NCBI GenBank assembly: GCA_003285105.1
Contig: CP030158.1
Coordinates: forward strand, 3,392,664 to 3,456,663
DNA from: Roseithermus sacchariphilus
GTDB lineage: Bacteria; Bacteroidota; Rhodothermia; Rhodothermales; MEBIC09517
DNA: 64,000 nucleotides
Direction: 5' to 3'
The translations under genes were made by a program, and so were the position numbers. Shown here piece by piece: positions 9,584 through 21,182 of this stretch (position 1 is the stretch's first letter; each line of letters starts with the position of its first letter). The notes under the pieces are model-generated. The model had not been told where the DNA came from. It saw only the letters and a list, made by a program, of their open reading frames with translations, and did no database searches.

Positions 9584-11698
9584 ATGCCTAACCGCCTTGC
9601 CGGGTCGGACAGCCCCTACCTGCTTCAGCATCGGGACAACCCGGTGGACTGGTTTCCCTGGGGGGACGAAGCGTTCGAGAAGGCGCGCCGGGAGGACAAA
9701 CCCGTCTTCCTCTCCATCGGCTATGCCACCTGCCACTGGTGCCACGTGATGGCCCATGAGTCGTTCGAGGACCCGGAGGTGGCGGCGCTCCTCAACGAAG
9801 GCTTCGTCTCGATCAAGGTCGACCGCGAGGAACGGCCGGACATCGACCAGATCTACATGACCGTCTGCCAGCTGGCGACGGGGCAGGGTGGGTGGCCGCT
9901 GACGGTCGTGATGACGCCGGACAAGCGCCCGTTCTTCGTGGCGACGTACCTCCCGAAGCGGTCCCGCCTGCAACGGATCGGGATGATGGAGCTGCTCCCG
10001 CGCCTGCGGGCGGCCTGGGAGGCGAACCGCACGGAGGTGCTGGCGGCGGCGGACGACCTCACGGGCGCGCTGCGGCAGATGAGCGCGGCGGACGCCGGCG
10101 GGGAGGCGCCGGGCCTGGCCTGGCTGGACGCGGCCTTCGGGGAACTGGCCCGGCGGTACGACCCCGAGCACGGCGGCTTCGGGCAGGCACCCAAGTTCCC
10201 ATCGCCGCATCACCTGCTCTTTCTGCTGCGCTACGCCGAGCGTACGGGCCGGGACGACGCCCTTCGCATGGTCACCCACACCCTCGACCGGATGCGGATG
10301 GGGGGCATCTACGACCACGTCGGCTTCGGCTTCCACCGCTACGCCACCGACCGGACGTGGACGCTGCCGCACTTCGAAAAGATGCTCTACGACCAGGCCA
10401 TGCTGTCCATGGCCTACACCGAGGCCTATCAGGCCACGGGACGGCTCCGCTTCCGACGTACCGCCGAGGAGATCCTGACCTACGTCCTGCGCGACCTGAC
10501 GGACCCGGAAGGGGGCTTCTACTCGGCCGAGGATGCCGACAGCGAGGGCCGCGAGGGGGCGTTTTATCTCTGGACGGTGGACGAGCTGCGGGTGGTGCTG
10601 GGGGAGGACGATGCGCGCCGGGCGATCGAGTGGTTCAACGTAGAACCCCGCGGCAACTTCGAGGAGGAGGCCACGCGGCGGCGGACGGGCGAGAACGTGC
10701 TGTTCCGCCGCCCGGCGACCGGGGAGGCATCCGACGGGGAGGCGGACGACGGGGAGGCCGGCGAGCGGGCCGAGCGGCTGGAGGCGATCCGCCGGAGGCT
10801 CTTCGCCGCCCGTGAGCAACGCCCCCGCCCCCTCCGGGACGACAAGATCCTGACCGACTGGAACGGGCTCATGATCGCCGCGCTGGCCCTGGCCGGCCGC
10901 GTCCTGGAGGACGCGCGCTACACCGGGGCCGCCGCCCGGGCGGTCGGCTTCATCCGGCGCTTCCTGTGGCGCGAGGATGGCCGCCTCTGGCATCGCTACC
11001 GGCAGGGCCGGGCCGGCCTGCAGGCCAACCTGGACGATTATGCCTTCCTGTGCTGGGGGCTGCTGGAGTGCTATGAGACGACGTTCGAGCCGCACTACCT
11101 GCGTGAGGCCGTGCACCTGGCCGAGCAGATGATCGCCCTCTTCGAGGACGCCGAACGCGGCGGGTTCTTCTTCACCCCGAGCGACGGCGAGCCCCTGATC
11201 GTCCGCCCGAAGGAGCCCTACGACAACGCCTACCCGTCCGGCCATTCCGTGGCGGTGCTGGTCCTGATCCGGCTGGCCCGGATGCTGGGGCGGCCGGCGT
11301 GGGAGGACCGGGCGATCCGGGCGGCCCGGGCCTACGGCGAGGCCGTCCGCCGGCACCCTTCGGCCTTCACCGCGCTGCTGACCGGGCTGGACCTGGCGAT
11401 CGGGCCGTCCGTCGAGGTGGTCATCGCCGGGGATCCGGCGGCGGCCGACACGCGGGCGATGGTGGCGGCGCTGCACCGGCCCTACCTGCCCCGCAAGGTG
11501 GTGATGCTCCGCCCCGCAGACGACACGCTCGCGGCCGAGGATGCGCCCGACGCATGCTTCGATCTCGCGCCGTACCTTGTCCACCAGCGCAGCCTGGAGG
11601 GTCGGGCGACGGCCTACGTCTGCCGCAACCTGCAGTGCGATCAGCCCACCACCGACCCCGCGGTCATGCTCGCCCGGCTCCAGGAGGCGCCGGCGTAG
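9584..11698 (+). CDS. DUF255 thioredoxin-fold protein, YyaL/SPATA20 family
   Basis: Protein of 704 aa joining an N-terminal thioredoxin-like domain (about 1-165) to a C-terminal (alpha/alpha)6-barrel of the glycosidase/epimerase type. The family signature is clear: SPYLLQH..NPVDW at the N-terminus, then the CxxC pair C50-H-W-C53 in ATCHWCHVM, then DREERPDID. Later the family motifs [10 protein letters not shown] and [10 protein letters not shown] are present. No signal peptide is seen, so it is cytoplasmic. The biochemical role of this widespread family is not settled and I do not assign one. The polyphosphate kinase gene begins 29 bp downstream and may be cotranscribed. Confidence 0.9.
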   Translation: MPNRLAGSDSPYLLQHRDNPVDWFPWGDEAFEKARREDKPVFLSIGYATCHWCHVMAHESFEDPEVAALLNEGFVSIKVDREERPDIDQIYMTVCQLATGQGGWPLTVVMTPDKRPFFVATYLPKRSRLQRIGMMELLPRLRAAWEANRTEVLAAADDLTGALRQMSAADAGGEAPGLAWLDAAFGELARRYDPEHGGFGQAPKFPSPHHLLFLLRYAERTGRDDALRMVTHTLDRMRMGGIYDHVGFGFHRYATDRTWTLPHFEKMLYDQAMLSMAYTEAYQATGRLRFRRTAEEILTYVLRDLTDPEGGFYSAEDADSEGREGAFYLWTVDELRVVLGEDDARRAIEWFNVEPRGNFEEEATRRRTGENVLFRRPATGEASDGEADDGEAGERAERLEAIRRRLFAAREQRPRPLRDDKILTDWNGLMIAALALAGRVLEDARYTGAAARAVGFIRRFLWREDGRLWHRYRQGRAGLQANLDDYAFLCWGLLECYETTFEPHYLREAVHLAEQMIALFEDAERGGFFFTPSDGEPLIVRPKEPYDNAYPSGHSVAVLVLIRLARMLGRPAWEDRAIRAARAYGEAVRRHPSAFTALLTGLDLAIGPSVEVVIAGDPAAADTRAMVAALHRPYLPRKVVMLRPADDTLAAEDAPDACFDLAPYLVHQRSLEGRATAYVCRNLQCDQPTTDPAVMLARLQEAPA

Positions 11699-11727
11699 CC
11701 CGCGGCGCTCCTCATCCCCCCGTGCCG

Positions 11728-12621
11728 ATGTTCGAAGCCGTCTCCAGCCCCTACCTCGTCCCCTTCGACGGCACCTTCCGCGTGGCCGATGCCCCCACGC
11801 GCCCGCCGCGAAAGCACCGTTCCCGGCGTGCCAACAAGGCCCGCCTGGCCGAGTGCCGAAAGGCGCTCTACGACCTCCAGCGCATCCTCTACGCCCACGA
11901 CCGCCGGGCCGTGCTGCTCGTCTTTCAGGCGATGGACGCGGCCGGAAAGGACAGCACCATCCGGCACGTCCTCTCCGGCGTCAACCCGGCCGGATGCCGG
12001 GTCTATTCCTTCAAAAAACCCTCGGCCGAAGAACTGGAGCACGACTTCCTCTGGCGGACGACCTGCCGCCTGCCCGAGCGGGGGCTGATCGGCGTCTTCA
12101 ACCGCAGCTACTACGAGGAGGTGCTGGTCGTCCGCGTCCACCCCGAGCTGCTGGATCACCAGATGGTGCCTCGTCCTTCCGACCTCGGCCTCCTCTGGCA
12201 GGAGCGCTTCGAGTCCATCCGGGACCACGAGCGCCACCTGGCCCGCAACGGCGTGGTGATCCTGAAATTCTGGCTCAACGTGTCGAAGGACGAGCAGCGC
12301 CGTCGCTTCCTGGATCGTCTGGAACAGCCCCACAAGAACTGGAAGTACGAGCCCAACGACGTCCGGGAGCGGCAGTTCTGGGATCAGTACATGGCCGCCT
12401 ACGAGGACGCGCTCCGGGCCACGTCCCGGCCCTGGGCGCCCTGGTATGCCATCCCGGCCGACGACAAGCCCTTCATGCGGGCCTGTGTGGCCGACCTCAT
12501 CGTACGGAGTCTCCAGACGCTGGATCTGCAGTATCCGCGCCTCGACCCGGAGGTGGCCCGCACGCTCGATGCGATGCGCCGCCACCTGCGCGAAGAAGGA
12601 CCAGAGGCGCCCCCGGCCTAG
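11728..12621 (+). CDS. ppk2: polyphosphate kinase 2 family protein
   Basis: Cytoplasmic phosphotransferase of 297 aa that uses polyphosphate to phosphorylate nucleotides. The P-loop region is FQAMDAAGKDSTIRH (about 66-80, with K74), followed by GVNPAG, the KPSAEEL lid segment and the Walker-B-like GVFNRSYYE, all typical of PPK2. The ATG at 11728 gives a protein of normal single-domain length. The open frame extends much further upstream, but that part lies antisense-free inside the DUF255 gene and is not coding. The lack of an N-terminal extension and the motif wording recall class III PPK2 enzymes (which phosphorylate AMP and ADP). That class call is tentative. Confidence 0.9.
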   Translation: MFEAVSSPYLVPFDGTFRVADAPTRPPRKHRSRRANKARLAECRKALYDLQRILYAHDRRAVLLVFQAMDAAGKDSTIRHVLSGVNPAGCRVYSFKKPSAEELEHDFLWRTTCRLPERGLIGVFNRSYYEEVLVVRVHPELLDHQMVPRPSDLGLLWQERFESIRDHERHLARNGVVILKFWLNVSKDEQRRRFLDRLEQPHKNWKYEPNDVRERQFWDQYMAAYEDALRATSRPWAPWYAIPADDKPFMRACVADLIVRSLQTLDLQYPRLDPEVARTLDAMRRHLREEGPEAPPA

Positions 12622-12640
12622 CCCGCCGTCCCGTCGTCGT

Positions 12641-12898
12641 TCAGCCCTTGCGCGTCTGCAGGCGCCGGTAGAGGAACAGCAGCAGCACCGCCCCGCCGAT
12701 CGCGATCAGGAAGCTGCCCAGGTTGAAGCCCGTGACCGGGCCGAAGCCGAGCAGGCTGCCGATGAACCCGCCGACGACCGCCCCCGCGATGCCGATCAGG
12801 ATGGTGATGATCCAGCCACCGGGATCGGGGCCGGGCATGAGCCATTTGGCGACGGCACCGGCGATCAAGCCGAACAGGATCCAGGCGAGAATGCCCAT
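12641..12898 (-). CDS. GlsB/YeaQ/YmgE-type small membrane protein
   Basis: Integral inner-membrane protein of 85 aa with about three hydrophobic helices and glycine-rich packing motifs (GLIAGAVAKWLMPG, GIAGAVVGGFIGSLLGFG). This matches the transglycosylase-associated protein / YeaQ family, often linked to stress responses; the molecular role is unknown. The start at 12898 opens directly with the first helix, MGILAWILFG. It is read opposite to ppk2 and divergent from alaS. The family assignment is confident. Any stress function is by family association only. Confidence 0.9.
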   Translation of the reverse strand: MGILAWILFGLIAGAVAKWLMPGPDPGGWIITILIGIAGAVVGGFIGSLLGFGPVTGFNLGSFLIAIGGAVLLLFLYRRLQTRKG

Positions 12899-13006
12899 AC
12901 GTGCCTCCAGACGAAGATTCGACGAAGGGGACGCCGCAGCCTCCCCACATGCGTTATACGCTTCCTTCATAGTACGACCGCGCCGCCCTTCAATCAACAG
13001 CCCTTC

Positions 13007-15859
<2,853 letters not shown>

Positions 15860-16059
15860 CCGTCGCCGGCCCGTCGCCGGCACGACGCAGCCCCCGGTGC
15901 GACAGGTGATGGCCGATCCCTCCATGTCTTTTAGCAGTTCTTCACGCAGGCCGGTGAGAACCGGAGTCGTCGTCGGCTGTATATTCTCCCTTCCTGACAC
16001 GGTGATCGCGTGTGACCATGGCTGCGGTGCCGTCCTGTGGGACGCATCGCGCCCGGCTC

Positions 16060-16147
<88 letters not shown>

Positions 16148-16151
16148 CAAA

Positions 16152-16182
16152 GGCTCCCGGGGCTGCCCGGGGGCCTTTTTTC
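16152..16182 (+). terminator. Rho-independent terminator after tRNA-Ser
   Basis: A perfect 10-bp stem (GGCTCCCGGG / CCCGGGGGCC, one G-U pair) with a GCTG loop, followed at once by seven T residues. This is the clearest intrinsic terminator in the window. Confidence 0.95.
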
Positions 16183-16201
16183 GTAGACACCTCTGGCGGT
16201 C

Positions 16202-19141
16202 ATGAAGCACGGCACGTTAGCGAACCGGGGCCGCACCACCATGGCGCTGCTGCTGGCAGCGGCGCTCGCGCTGCCGCTCGCGGTGCCGCTCCGGGCGCAG
16301 GTGCCGATCTATGACGTCCTCTACCGCCCGCCGGGGGTCGATTACCGCGTCCTCCGCAGCCCGCACTTCGACATCATCTTCCAGGTGGGCCTGGAGGCGG
16401 AAGCCCGCGAGGCGGCGGCGGTCCTGGAAGGCACGCTGCCCGGCACGCGCGAGCTCGTCGGCCTGCGTCGGCCGCTGCGCATGCCGGTGGTGCTCAACCG
16501 CTTCAACGATCGCTCCAACGGCTACGTCACCCCGCTGCCGTTCAAGCAGGAGATCGAAGGGGTCAGCCTCAAGGGGAAGGCGCTCTCGCCCCGCCATGCG
16601 AGCTGGATCGAGGTGGTGGCCGCGCATGAGCTGGTCCATGCCGCCCATGCCGAGCTCGACCCCGGCTTCGGCGTCGGCCGGGTCGTGCGGTGGTTCGCCC
16701 CGGACGTGAGCCGGTCGATCAACCTGTCGGCGCCCTCGGGGCTGACCGAAGGCGTGGCGGTCTACCGCGAGAGCCGGCTGGACGGGCCCCACGCGGCCGG
16801 CCGGCTGCATTTCTCGCTCTTCAACATGGCCTACCGCGCCGCGATGCTGTCGGACGACCCCTGGAGTCTGGCGCAGGTGCTGGAGCGCTCGGCGTACACG
16901 TGGCCCTATAACCGCCACTACATCGGGGGCGCGCACCTCTACCAGCACCTGGCCGGGGCGGACGGCGGGGCGTTCTTTCGGCGGGCCACGCGCTGGTACT
17001 ACCGCTTCCCGTTCCTCGGTTTCGGGGTGGCGCTGTGGCACGGCGCGGGGCAGTCTCCGCGTCGGATCGAGCAGGCGTTTCGAGCACGTGCCCGGGCGGA
17101 GGAGCAGACGCGGCTGGAGGCGCTCGGCCCGCTGACGCAGCCGCACCGCGTGGCCGGCGGCACGCGCGGCGTCGCCTACCGCCACCCGGCCTGGCTGGAC
17201 GCGCACACGCTGCTGGTCTACGCCTACGGCTACGCGCTGCGTCCGGGCTTCTACCGCGTGGACATGCGCACCGGCGCGCGTCGCCTCGTGCGGGCGCAGT
17301 CCAACACGGAGGAGCCGTACTTCGCGCTCCGCCCGGACGGCCGGGCCGTGGCGGCGGCGCGGTATGTGCCGGATCCGTTCAGCCCCCTGCGGGCCGTCTC
17401 GGAGGTGGAGGAGCTGGACCTCGCCACCGGGCGGGTAACGCGGCGGACGTCGGGCGGCCGGGTGCTGGCCCCGGCCTACGGCCCCGACGGGACGCTGTGG
17501 GCGCTCCAGAACGACGGCCAGTACAACCACTGGGTGCGGATCACGCCCGACGGCGGCACCGAACGCCTCTCCCGGCAGGAGGGGGTGCTGTTCCGCTCGT
17601 TGCATCCCTCGCCCGACGGCGCGCTCGTGGCGGTGGTGCTCAACGTCCGGGGCACGCAGGGCCTCTTCCGGGCACGCCTCGACGCGCCGGACGGCTTGCG
17701 TCTGGAGCCCTGGGTGCTCTTCGCCGATGCGTCGGTCTACGACGCCGCCTGGAGCGCCGACGGCCGCTACCTCGTGTTCTCGGCCGATCCGGGCGGCATC
17801 GCCAACCTCTTCGTGCTGGAGCGGCAGACAGGGCGCGTCCGGCAGGTCACCCGCGCCGCGTTCGGGGCGATGGAGCCCCGGCCCTCGCCCGACGGCCGGC
17901 AGCTGGCGTACGTCGACTACCAGCACGAACGCTACGACCTGGTGACGATCCCGTTCGAGCCGGCCGCCTACCCGCTCGTCGACCCGGCGCTGCTCCGGCC
18001 GCCGGAGGCCTTTGCCTGGCCGCTGCCGACGGTGCCGACCTCGGGCGTGGCGTTCGCGACCGAACCCTACCGGTCGTGGCGCTATGCCGCGCCGCGGGTC
18101 GTCTACCCGACGCTGCATTACACCGGAGAGCCGCGGGATCGGACGCTGGACCCCCGGCTGGCCGAGCGGTTCGAGACCCGCCTCGGGCTCGGCCTCGGCC
18201 TCGGCTTCCAGGGCACGGACCCGCTGCAGAGCTGGCGCTACATGGGCGAGGCGTTCGTCCGCAACGGCCGCCCCTGGGGCCGCGCCACGCTCGAACTCGG
18301 CACGTCCGTGCTCCGCCCGGCGCTGACGCTCTACGACGAGCCGGAAACCGCCGAGGTCGGCGTCACCGTGCTCTCCGGCAACGGGTCGGCGGTGGATACC
18401 TCGGTCGTCGGCATTCGGATGGGGGTGGAGCAGCGCGGGATGGTGCTGGGGGTGCGGACACCGATCACGCTGCGCTCGAACGTCTTCGAGTCGCGCCTGA
18501 CGCTGGGGATGCAGGGGGTGTACGAGCAGGTGCGGCTCTTCAACGACGCCAACGAGACGGTGCGCGGCTTCCTGGGCCGGCTGACGCTCCGGCCCTACCT
18601 GATCTGGCTACACCGGATCCAGGCCAACCCGCGCGACATCGTGCCCAACAGCGGCCTCGTCGGGACGCTGACGACGGAGCTGGACGTGTGGCGGGAGGGG
18701 GGCGGCCGGCGCCGGGCGCTGATCGGGCGGCTCTCGCTCTACCTGCCGCTGCTGCGGGCGCACAACATCGGCCTGCGCGTCGGCGGGGGGATGCTGGTGC
18801 AAAACCGCGGCGCCGTCTTCGACCTGGACACGTTCCTGCCGCGCGGCTACGCCGGGCGCACGCTCGGCGCCGGCACGTTTCTCCGCTACGACGCCGAGTA
18901 CACCCAGCCGCTCTGGTTCATCGACGACGGGCTGGTGCTCCTGCCGGCCTACTTCCAGGCCCTCTACGGCTTCGTCTTCGGCGAGACGCTGCATCCCGCC
19001 GAGGACCCGGCGGCGCGGCTCTCGTCCGTGGGCGCGGGGCTGGGCCTGCGGATGCGCTTCGCCTCGCTCTGGAACCTGCACCTGCGCCTGGCCGCCTCCT
19101 ACCAGGTCGAAGCGGGCACGTGGGACGTCGTGCTGCGCTGA
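16202..19141 (+). CDS. envelope protein: gluzincin-like domain, beta-propeller and outer-membrane barrel
   Basis: Exported protein of 979 aa with three apparent parts. After a signal peptide (ending near RAQ, residue 33) comes a peptidase-MA-like domain with H142-E-L-V-H146 and a candidate third zinc ligand E183 in GLTEG, a gluzincin pattern. Residues about 310-620 contain repeated WD40-like/PD40 blades (for example DGRYLVFSADPGG, PRPSPDGRQLAYVDY). The C-terminal third, about 650-979, is rich in alternating strands and ends like an Omp85/D15-type barrel (SYQVEAG near the end). The catalytic residues look intact, so it may be a protease tethered at the outer membrane, but no substrate can be given. 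Met14 is an alternative start. Confidence 0.8.
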   Translation: MKHGTLANRGRTTMALLLAAALALPLAVPLRAQVPIYDVLYRPPGVDYRVLRSPHFDIIFQVGLEAEAREAAAVLEGTLPGTRELVGLRRPLRMPVVLNRFNDRSNGYVTPLPFKQEIEGVSLKGKALSPRHASWIEVVAAHELVHAAHAELDPGFGVGRVVRWFAPDVSRSINLSAPSGLTEGVAVYRESRLDGPHAAGRLHFSLFNMAYRAAMLSDDPWSLAQVLERSAYTWPYNRHYIGGAHLYQHLAGADGGAFFRRATRWYYRFPFLGFGVALWHGAGQSPRRIEQAFRARARAEEQTRLEALGPLTQPHRVAGGTRGVAYRHPAWLDAHTLLVYAYGYALRPGFYRVDMRTGARRLVRAQSNTEEPYFALRPDGRAVAAARYVPDPFSPLRAVSEVEELDLATGRVTRRTSGGRVLAPAYGPDGTLWALQNDGQYNHWVRITPDGGTERLSRQEGVLFRSLHPSPDGALVAVVLNVRGTQGLFRARLDAPDGLRLEPWVLFADASVYDAAWSADGRYLVFSADPGGIANLFVLERQTGRVRQVTRAAFGAMEPRPSPDGRQLAYVDYQHERYDLVTIPFEPAAYPLVDPALLRPPEAFAWPLPTVPTSGVAFATEPYRSWRYAAPRVVYPTLHYTGEPRDRTLDPRLAERFETRLGLGLGLGFQGTDPLQSWRYMGEAFVRNGRPWGRATLELGTSVLRPALTLYDEPETAEVGVTVLSGNGSAVDTSVVGIRMGVEQRGMVLGVRTPITLRSNVFESRLTLGMQGVYEQVRLFNDANETVRGFLGRLTLRPYLIWLHRIQANPRDIVPNSGLVGTLTTELDVWREGGGRRRALIGRLSLYLPLLRAHNIGLRVGGGMLVQNRGAVFDLDTFLPRGYAGRTLGAGTFLRYDAEYTQPLWFIDDGLVLLPAYFQALYGFVFGETLHPAEDPAARLSSVGAGLGLRMRFASLWNLHLRLAASYQVEAGTWDVVLR

Positions 19142-19245
19142 TCGGGGACCTTCGGCGTGCCTGGGACGTCCCAGACCCTGGGCCACCTCCGCGGAGGCCG
19201 GTCCGTGTTCTCCGCACCTCCCGCTCCGGTCGACTCCCTCCTGTC

Positions 19246-19671
19246 ATGTCCTCTCGCCCCGCTCCGGCGAACCGGTCGTCCTCCGAGCCCCGCCCGCGCC
19301 GGCCCGGCGGGGACCCGCGCCTGGCCAGCCACCTGCTGCTGCGCTCGAACCGCTTCCGCTACGCCGGCCGCCGCACGCCGTTCGGTCGTGCCTACCTCTA
19401 CGGCGACCGCATCGAACTGCACCACTGGACGTGGCGCGGGCGTGCCGTCCGCCGCATCCCGCTGGCGCAGATCCTCGACCTGGACTATCACCCGCTCGAC
19501 GGCCAGGGCAACCTCACGCTCGAACTGGAGCCGGGACGGACGCTGCACCTGGTCCTCGACGAGGCCCACCGCTGGCGGGAATACTTCGAGCAATGGCTGA
19601 GCTATGCCGTGCTGCCCAGCGCCAAGCTCCTCGGGTCCGACGGCGACCAGGCCGCATCGGTGTCCGGATGA
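19246..19671 (+). CDS. hypothetical protein, possible PH-like domain
   Basis: Protein of 141 aa that I do not recognise. The first 25 residues are rich in Pro, Arg and Ser and probably disordered. The remainder alternates short beta strands and ends with a helix (HRWREYFEQWLSYAVLP), an arrangement like a bacterial PH domain. No signal peptide or membrane helix is present. The ATG at 19246 is the first after a non-coding stretch following the upstream envelope gene. The frame stays open upstream only because of high GC in the overlapped gene. Confidence 0.65.
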   Translation: MSSRPAPANRSSSEPRPRRPGGDPRLASHLLLRSNRFRYAGRRTPFGRAYLYGDRIELHHWTWRGRAVRRIPLAQILDLDYHPLDGQGNLTLELEPGRTLHLVLDEAHRWREYFEQWLSYAVLPSAKLLGSDGDQAASVSG

Positions 19672-19757
19672 GCTTCCCCGCGGCTTCACGAACCCCGGCG
19701 GCCTTCGTTCGTTAGCCGCGTCCCCGTTCCCTCGAATCACAGCATGCGAGCAGGCCC

Positions 19758-20135
19758 ATGGAACCGTTGCTGTGCAAGACCTGTGGCGCTCTGTCCCTGG
19801 TTCCGATGGAGGTCGTCATCGACCCGGAGGATCCCCGGGAATCGCCCTGGAGCCCCGGGGCGGAGTCGCGCTTTTACTCGTGCCACGTCTGTGGCGACAA
19901 CTGGCTGCGCGTCAAGGAGGATCAGGACGGGGTGGTTCAGGTGACGTTCGTCCATCAGATGGGGATGGAGCCGACGCTCAAGCGCGTCGCCCATCTGCAT
20001 GCGCCGGTGTACCTGGGTGAGGATGCGCTCGACGGCTGGCGCTACTACGTCGATGACGAGCCGACGGACGAACGACGCTGGCGCAAGAAGCTGGCCGGCC
20101 GCCGCCGCATCCTGAAGTCCGTCTGCTGCAACTGA
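19758..20135 (+). CDS. small zinc-ribbon protein of unknown function
   Basis: Protein of 125 aa with two knuckles, C6-K-T-C9 and C42-H-V-C45, that should form one zinc ribbon. The C-terminal half is basic (RRWRKKLAGRRR) and ends in SVCCN, with two more cysteines. No export signal is present, so it is cytoplasmic, perhaps nucleic-acid binding; this is inference from the ribbon and the basic tail. It is convergent with the SCO-family gene. I do not recognise a named family. Confidence 0.75.
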   Translation: MEPLLCKTCGALSLVPMEVVIDPEDPRESPWSPGAESRFYSCHVCGDNWLRVKEDQDGVVQVTFVHQMGMEPTLKRVAHLHAPVYLGEDALDGWRYYVDDEPTDERRWRKKLAGRRRILKSVCCN

Positions 20136-20165
20136 GCGCCGGGAGCAGGCCGTCGGCCCGCCCTC

Positions 20166-21032
20166 TCAGCCCGCTTCCATCAGCCGGTGCACGGCGGCGA
20201 GCACGTCGTCCGGCGTCCAGCCGTTGCCGCGCCAGATCTCCACGACCCGCCCGTCCGGGCCGATGAGCGCGGTGGCGAGGGTGTGGTCGATCGTCTGGCC
20301 GTCCCCGGTGGTGGCGTAGACCCCGAACAGGTGCGTGACGCGGGCGATCTGTTCGGGCGTGCCGGTGGCGAAGACCCATTGCCGCGTGTTGGTGGTGTAG
20401 CGGGCGGCGTAGTCGCGGAGGACGGCCGGGGTGTCGTGCGCCGGGTCGAAGCTGATGCTCAACTGCCGCACGGCTTCCCCGTAGCGCGCGGTGAGCGAGT
20501 CCTGAAGCGTGGCGAAGTGGCGCGACATCCGCGGGCAGAAGTCGGGAATGGGGCAGCGCGTGTAGATGAAGGTGAGCAGGAGCGGCTGCCCCTCGAAGTC
20601 CGAGAGCGCGAGCGGCGCGCCGTCCTGGTCGATCAGCGCGACGGGCGGGACCGGATCGCCGGGCTGGAGGATGGGTAGCTCGCCCGGGGCCGGGCGAGGC
20701 CGGGTGTCGGCGCCGGCCGGGTGGCGCGGGAGGGCGTCGTCCGGCAGCACCTCGACGTCCCGGATCCAGGAGCTATCCCGGGTGACGATGAAGGTGAAGC
20801 GGATGGCCTGGCCGGGTTGCAGCGCCTGTACGTCCACCGAGGCATCCGCGTTGAACGGCATCGTCATGGCCGGCATGAGGCCAGGGATGGCTTCATGCTC
20901 GACGATCACGGTGCGCCCGTCGTCCCCGAAGCCGACGACGCGGCCGCGCACGTCGTAGGAGCGGCTGCATCCGGACAGCACCGGCAGCAGCGCGATCAGC
21001 ACGAACAGCGGGCGGAGGTGACGGGACGGCAT
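20166..21032 (-). CDS. SCO1/SenC-family lipoprotein with N-terminal CusF-like copper domain
   Basis: Copper-handling lipoprotein of 288 aa, probably for cytochrome oxidase Cu(A) assembly or copper stress. The signal ends in a lipobox LSGC (Cys22). Residues about 26-96 resemble a CusF-type copper-binding domain, with H46 and the Met-rich MPAMTMPF (M53, M56, M58). Residues about 120-288 form the thioredoxin-like SCO domain with C160 and C166 (five residues between, where classical SCO has CxxxC) and the conserved His, H250, in DHTLATAL. All copper ligands expected of both domains appear present. It stands alone, read opposite to the zinc-ribbon gene. Confidence 0.88.
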   Translation of the reverse strand: MPSRHLRPLFVLIALLPVLSGCSRSYDVRGRVVGFGDDGRTVIVEHEAIPGLMPAMTMPFNADASVDVQALQPGQAIRFTFIVTRDSSWIRDVEVLPDDALPRHPAGADTRPRPAPGELPILQPGDPVPPVALIDQDGAPLALSDFEGQPLLLTFIYTRCPIPDFCPRMSRHFATLQDSLTARYGEAVRQLSISFDPAHDTPAVLRDYAARYTTNTRQWVFATGTPEQIARVTHLFGVYATTGDGQTIDHTLATALIGPDGRVVEIWRGNGWTPDDVLAAVHRLMEAG

Positions 21033-21182
21033 GGCAGGGAAAGGGGGAAGCGAGCAGGTGCGACGGGTGATCCTACCGCCCTTCGATCCTCCGGGTGCCC
21101 CGGGTCCGGGTCTTCCGCACCCGGATTGATCCCGAATTAACAGACCCCCGCCCGGGCACCCCGTCGCCGTCGGAAACGCCCG

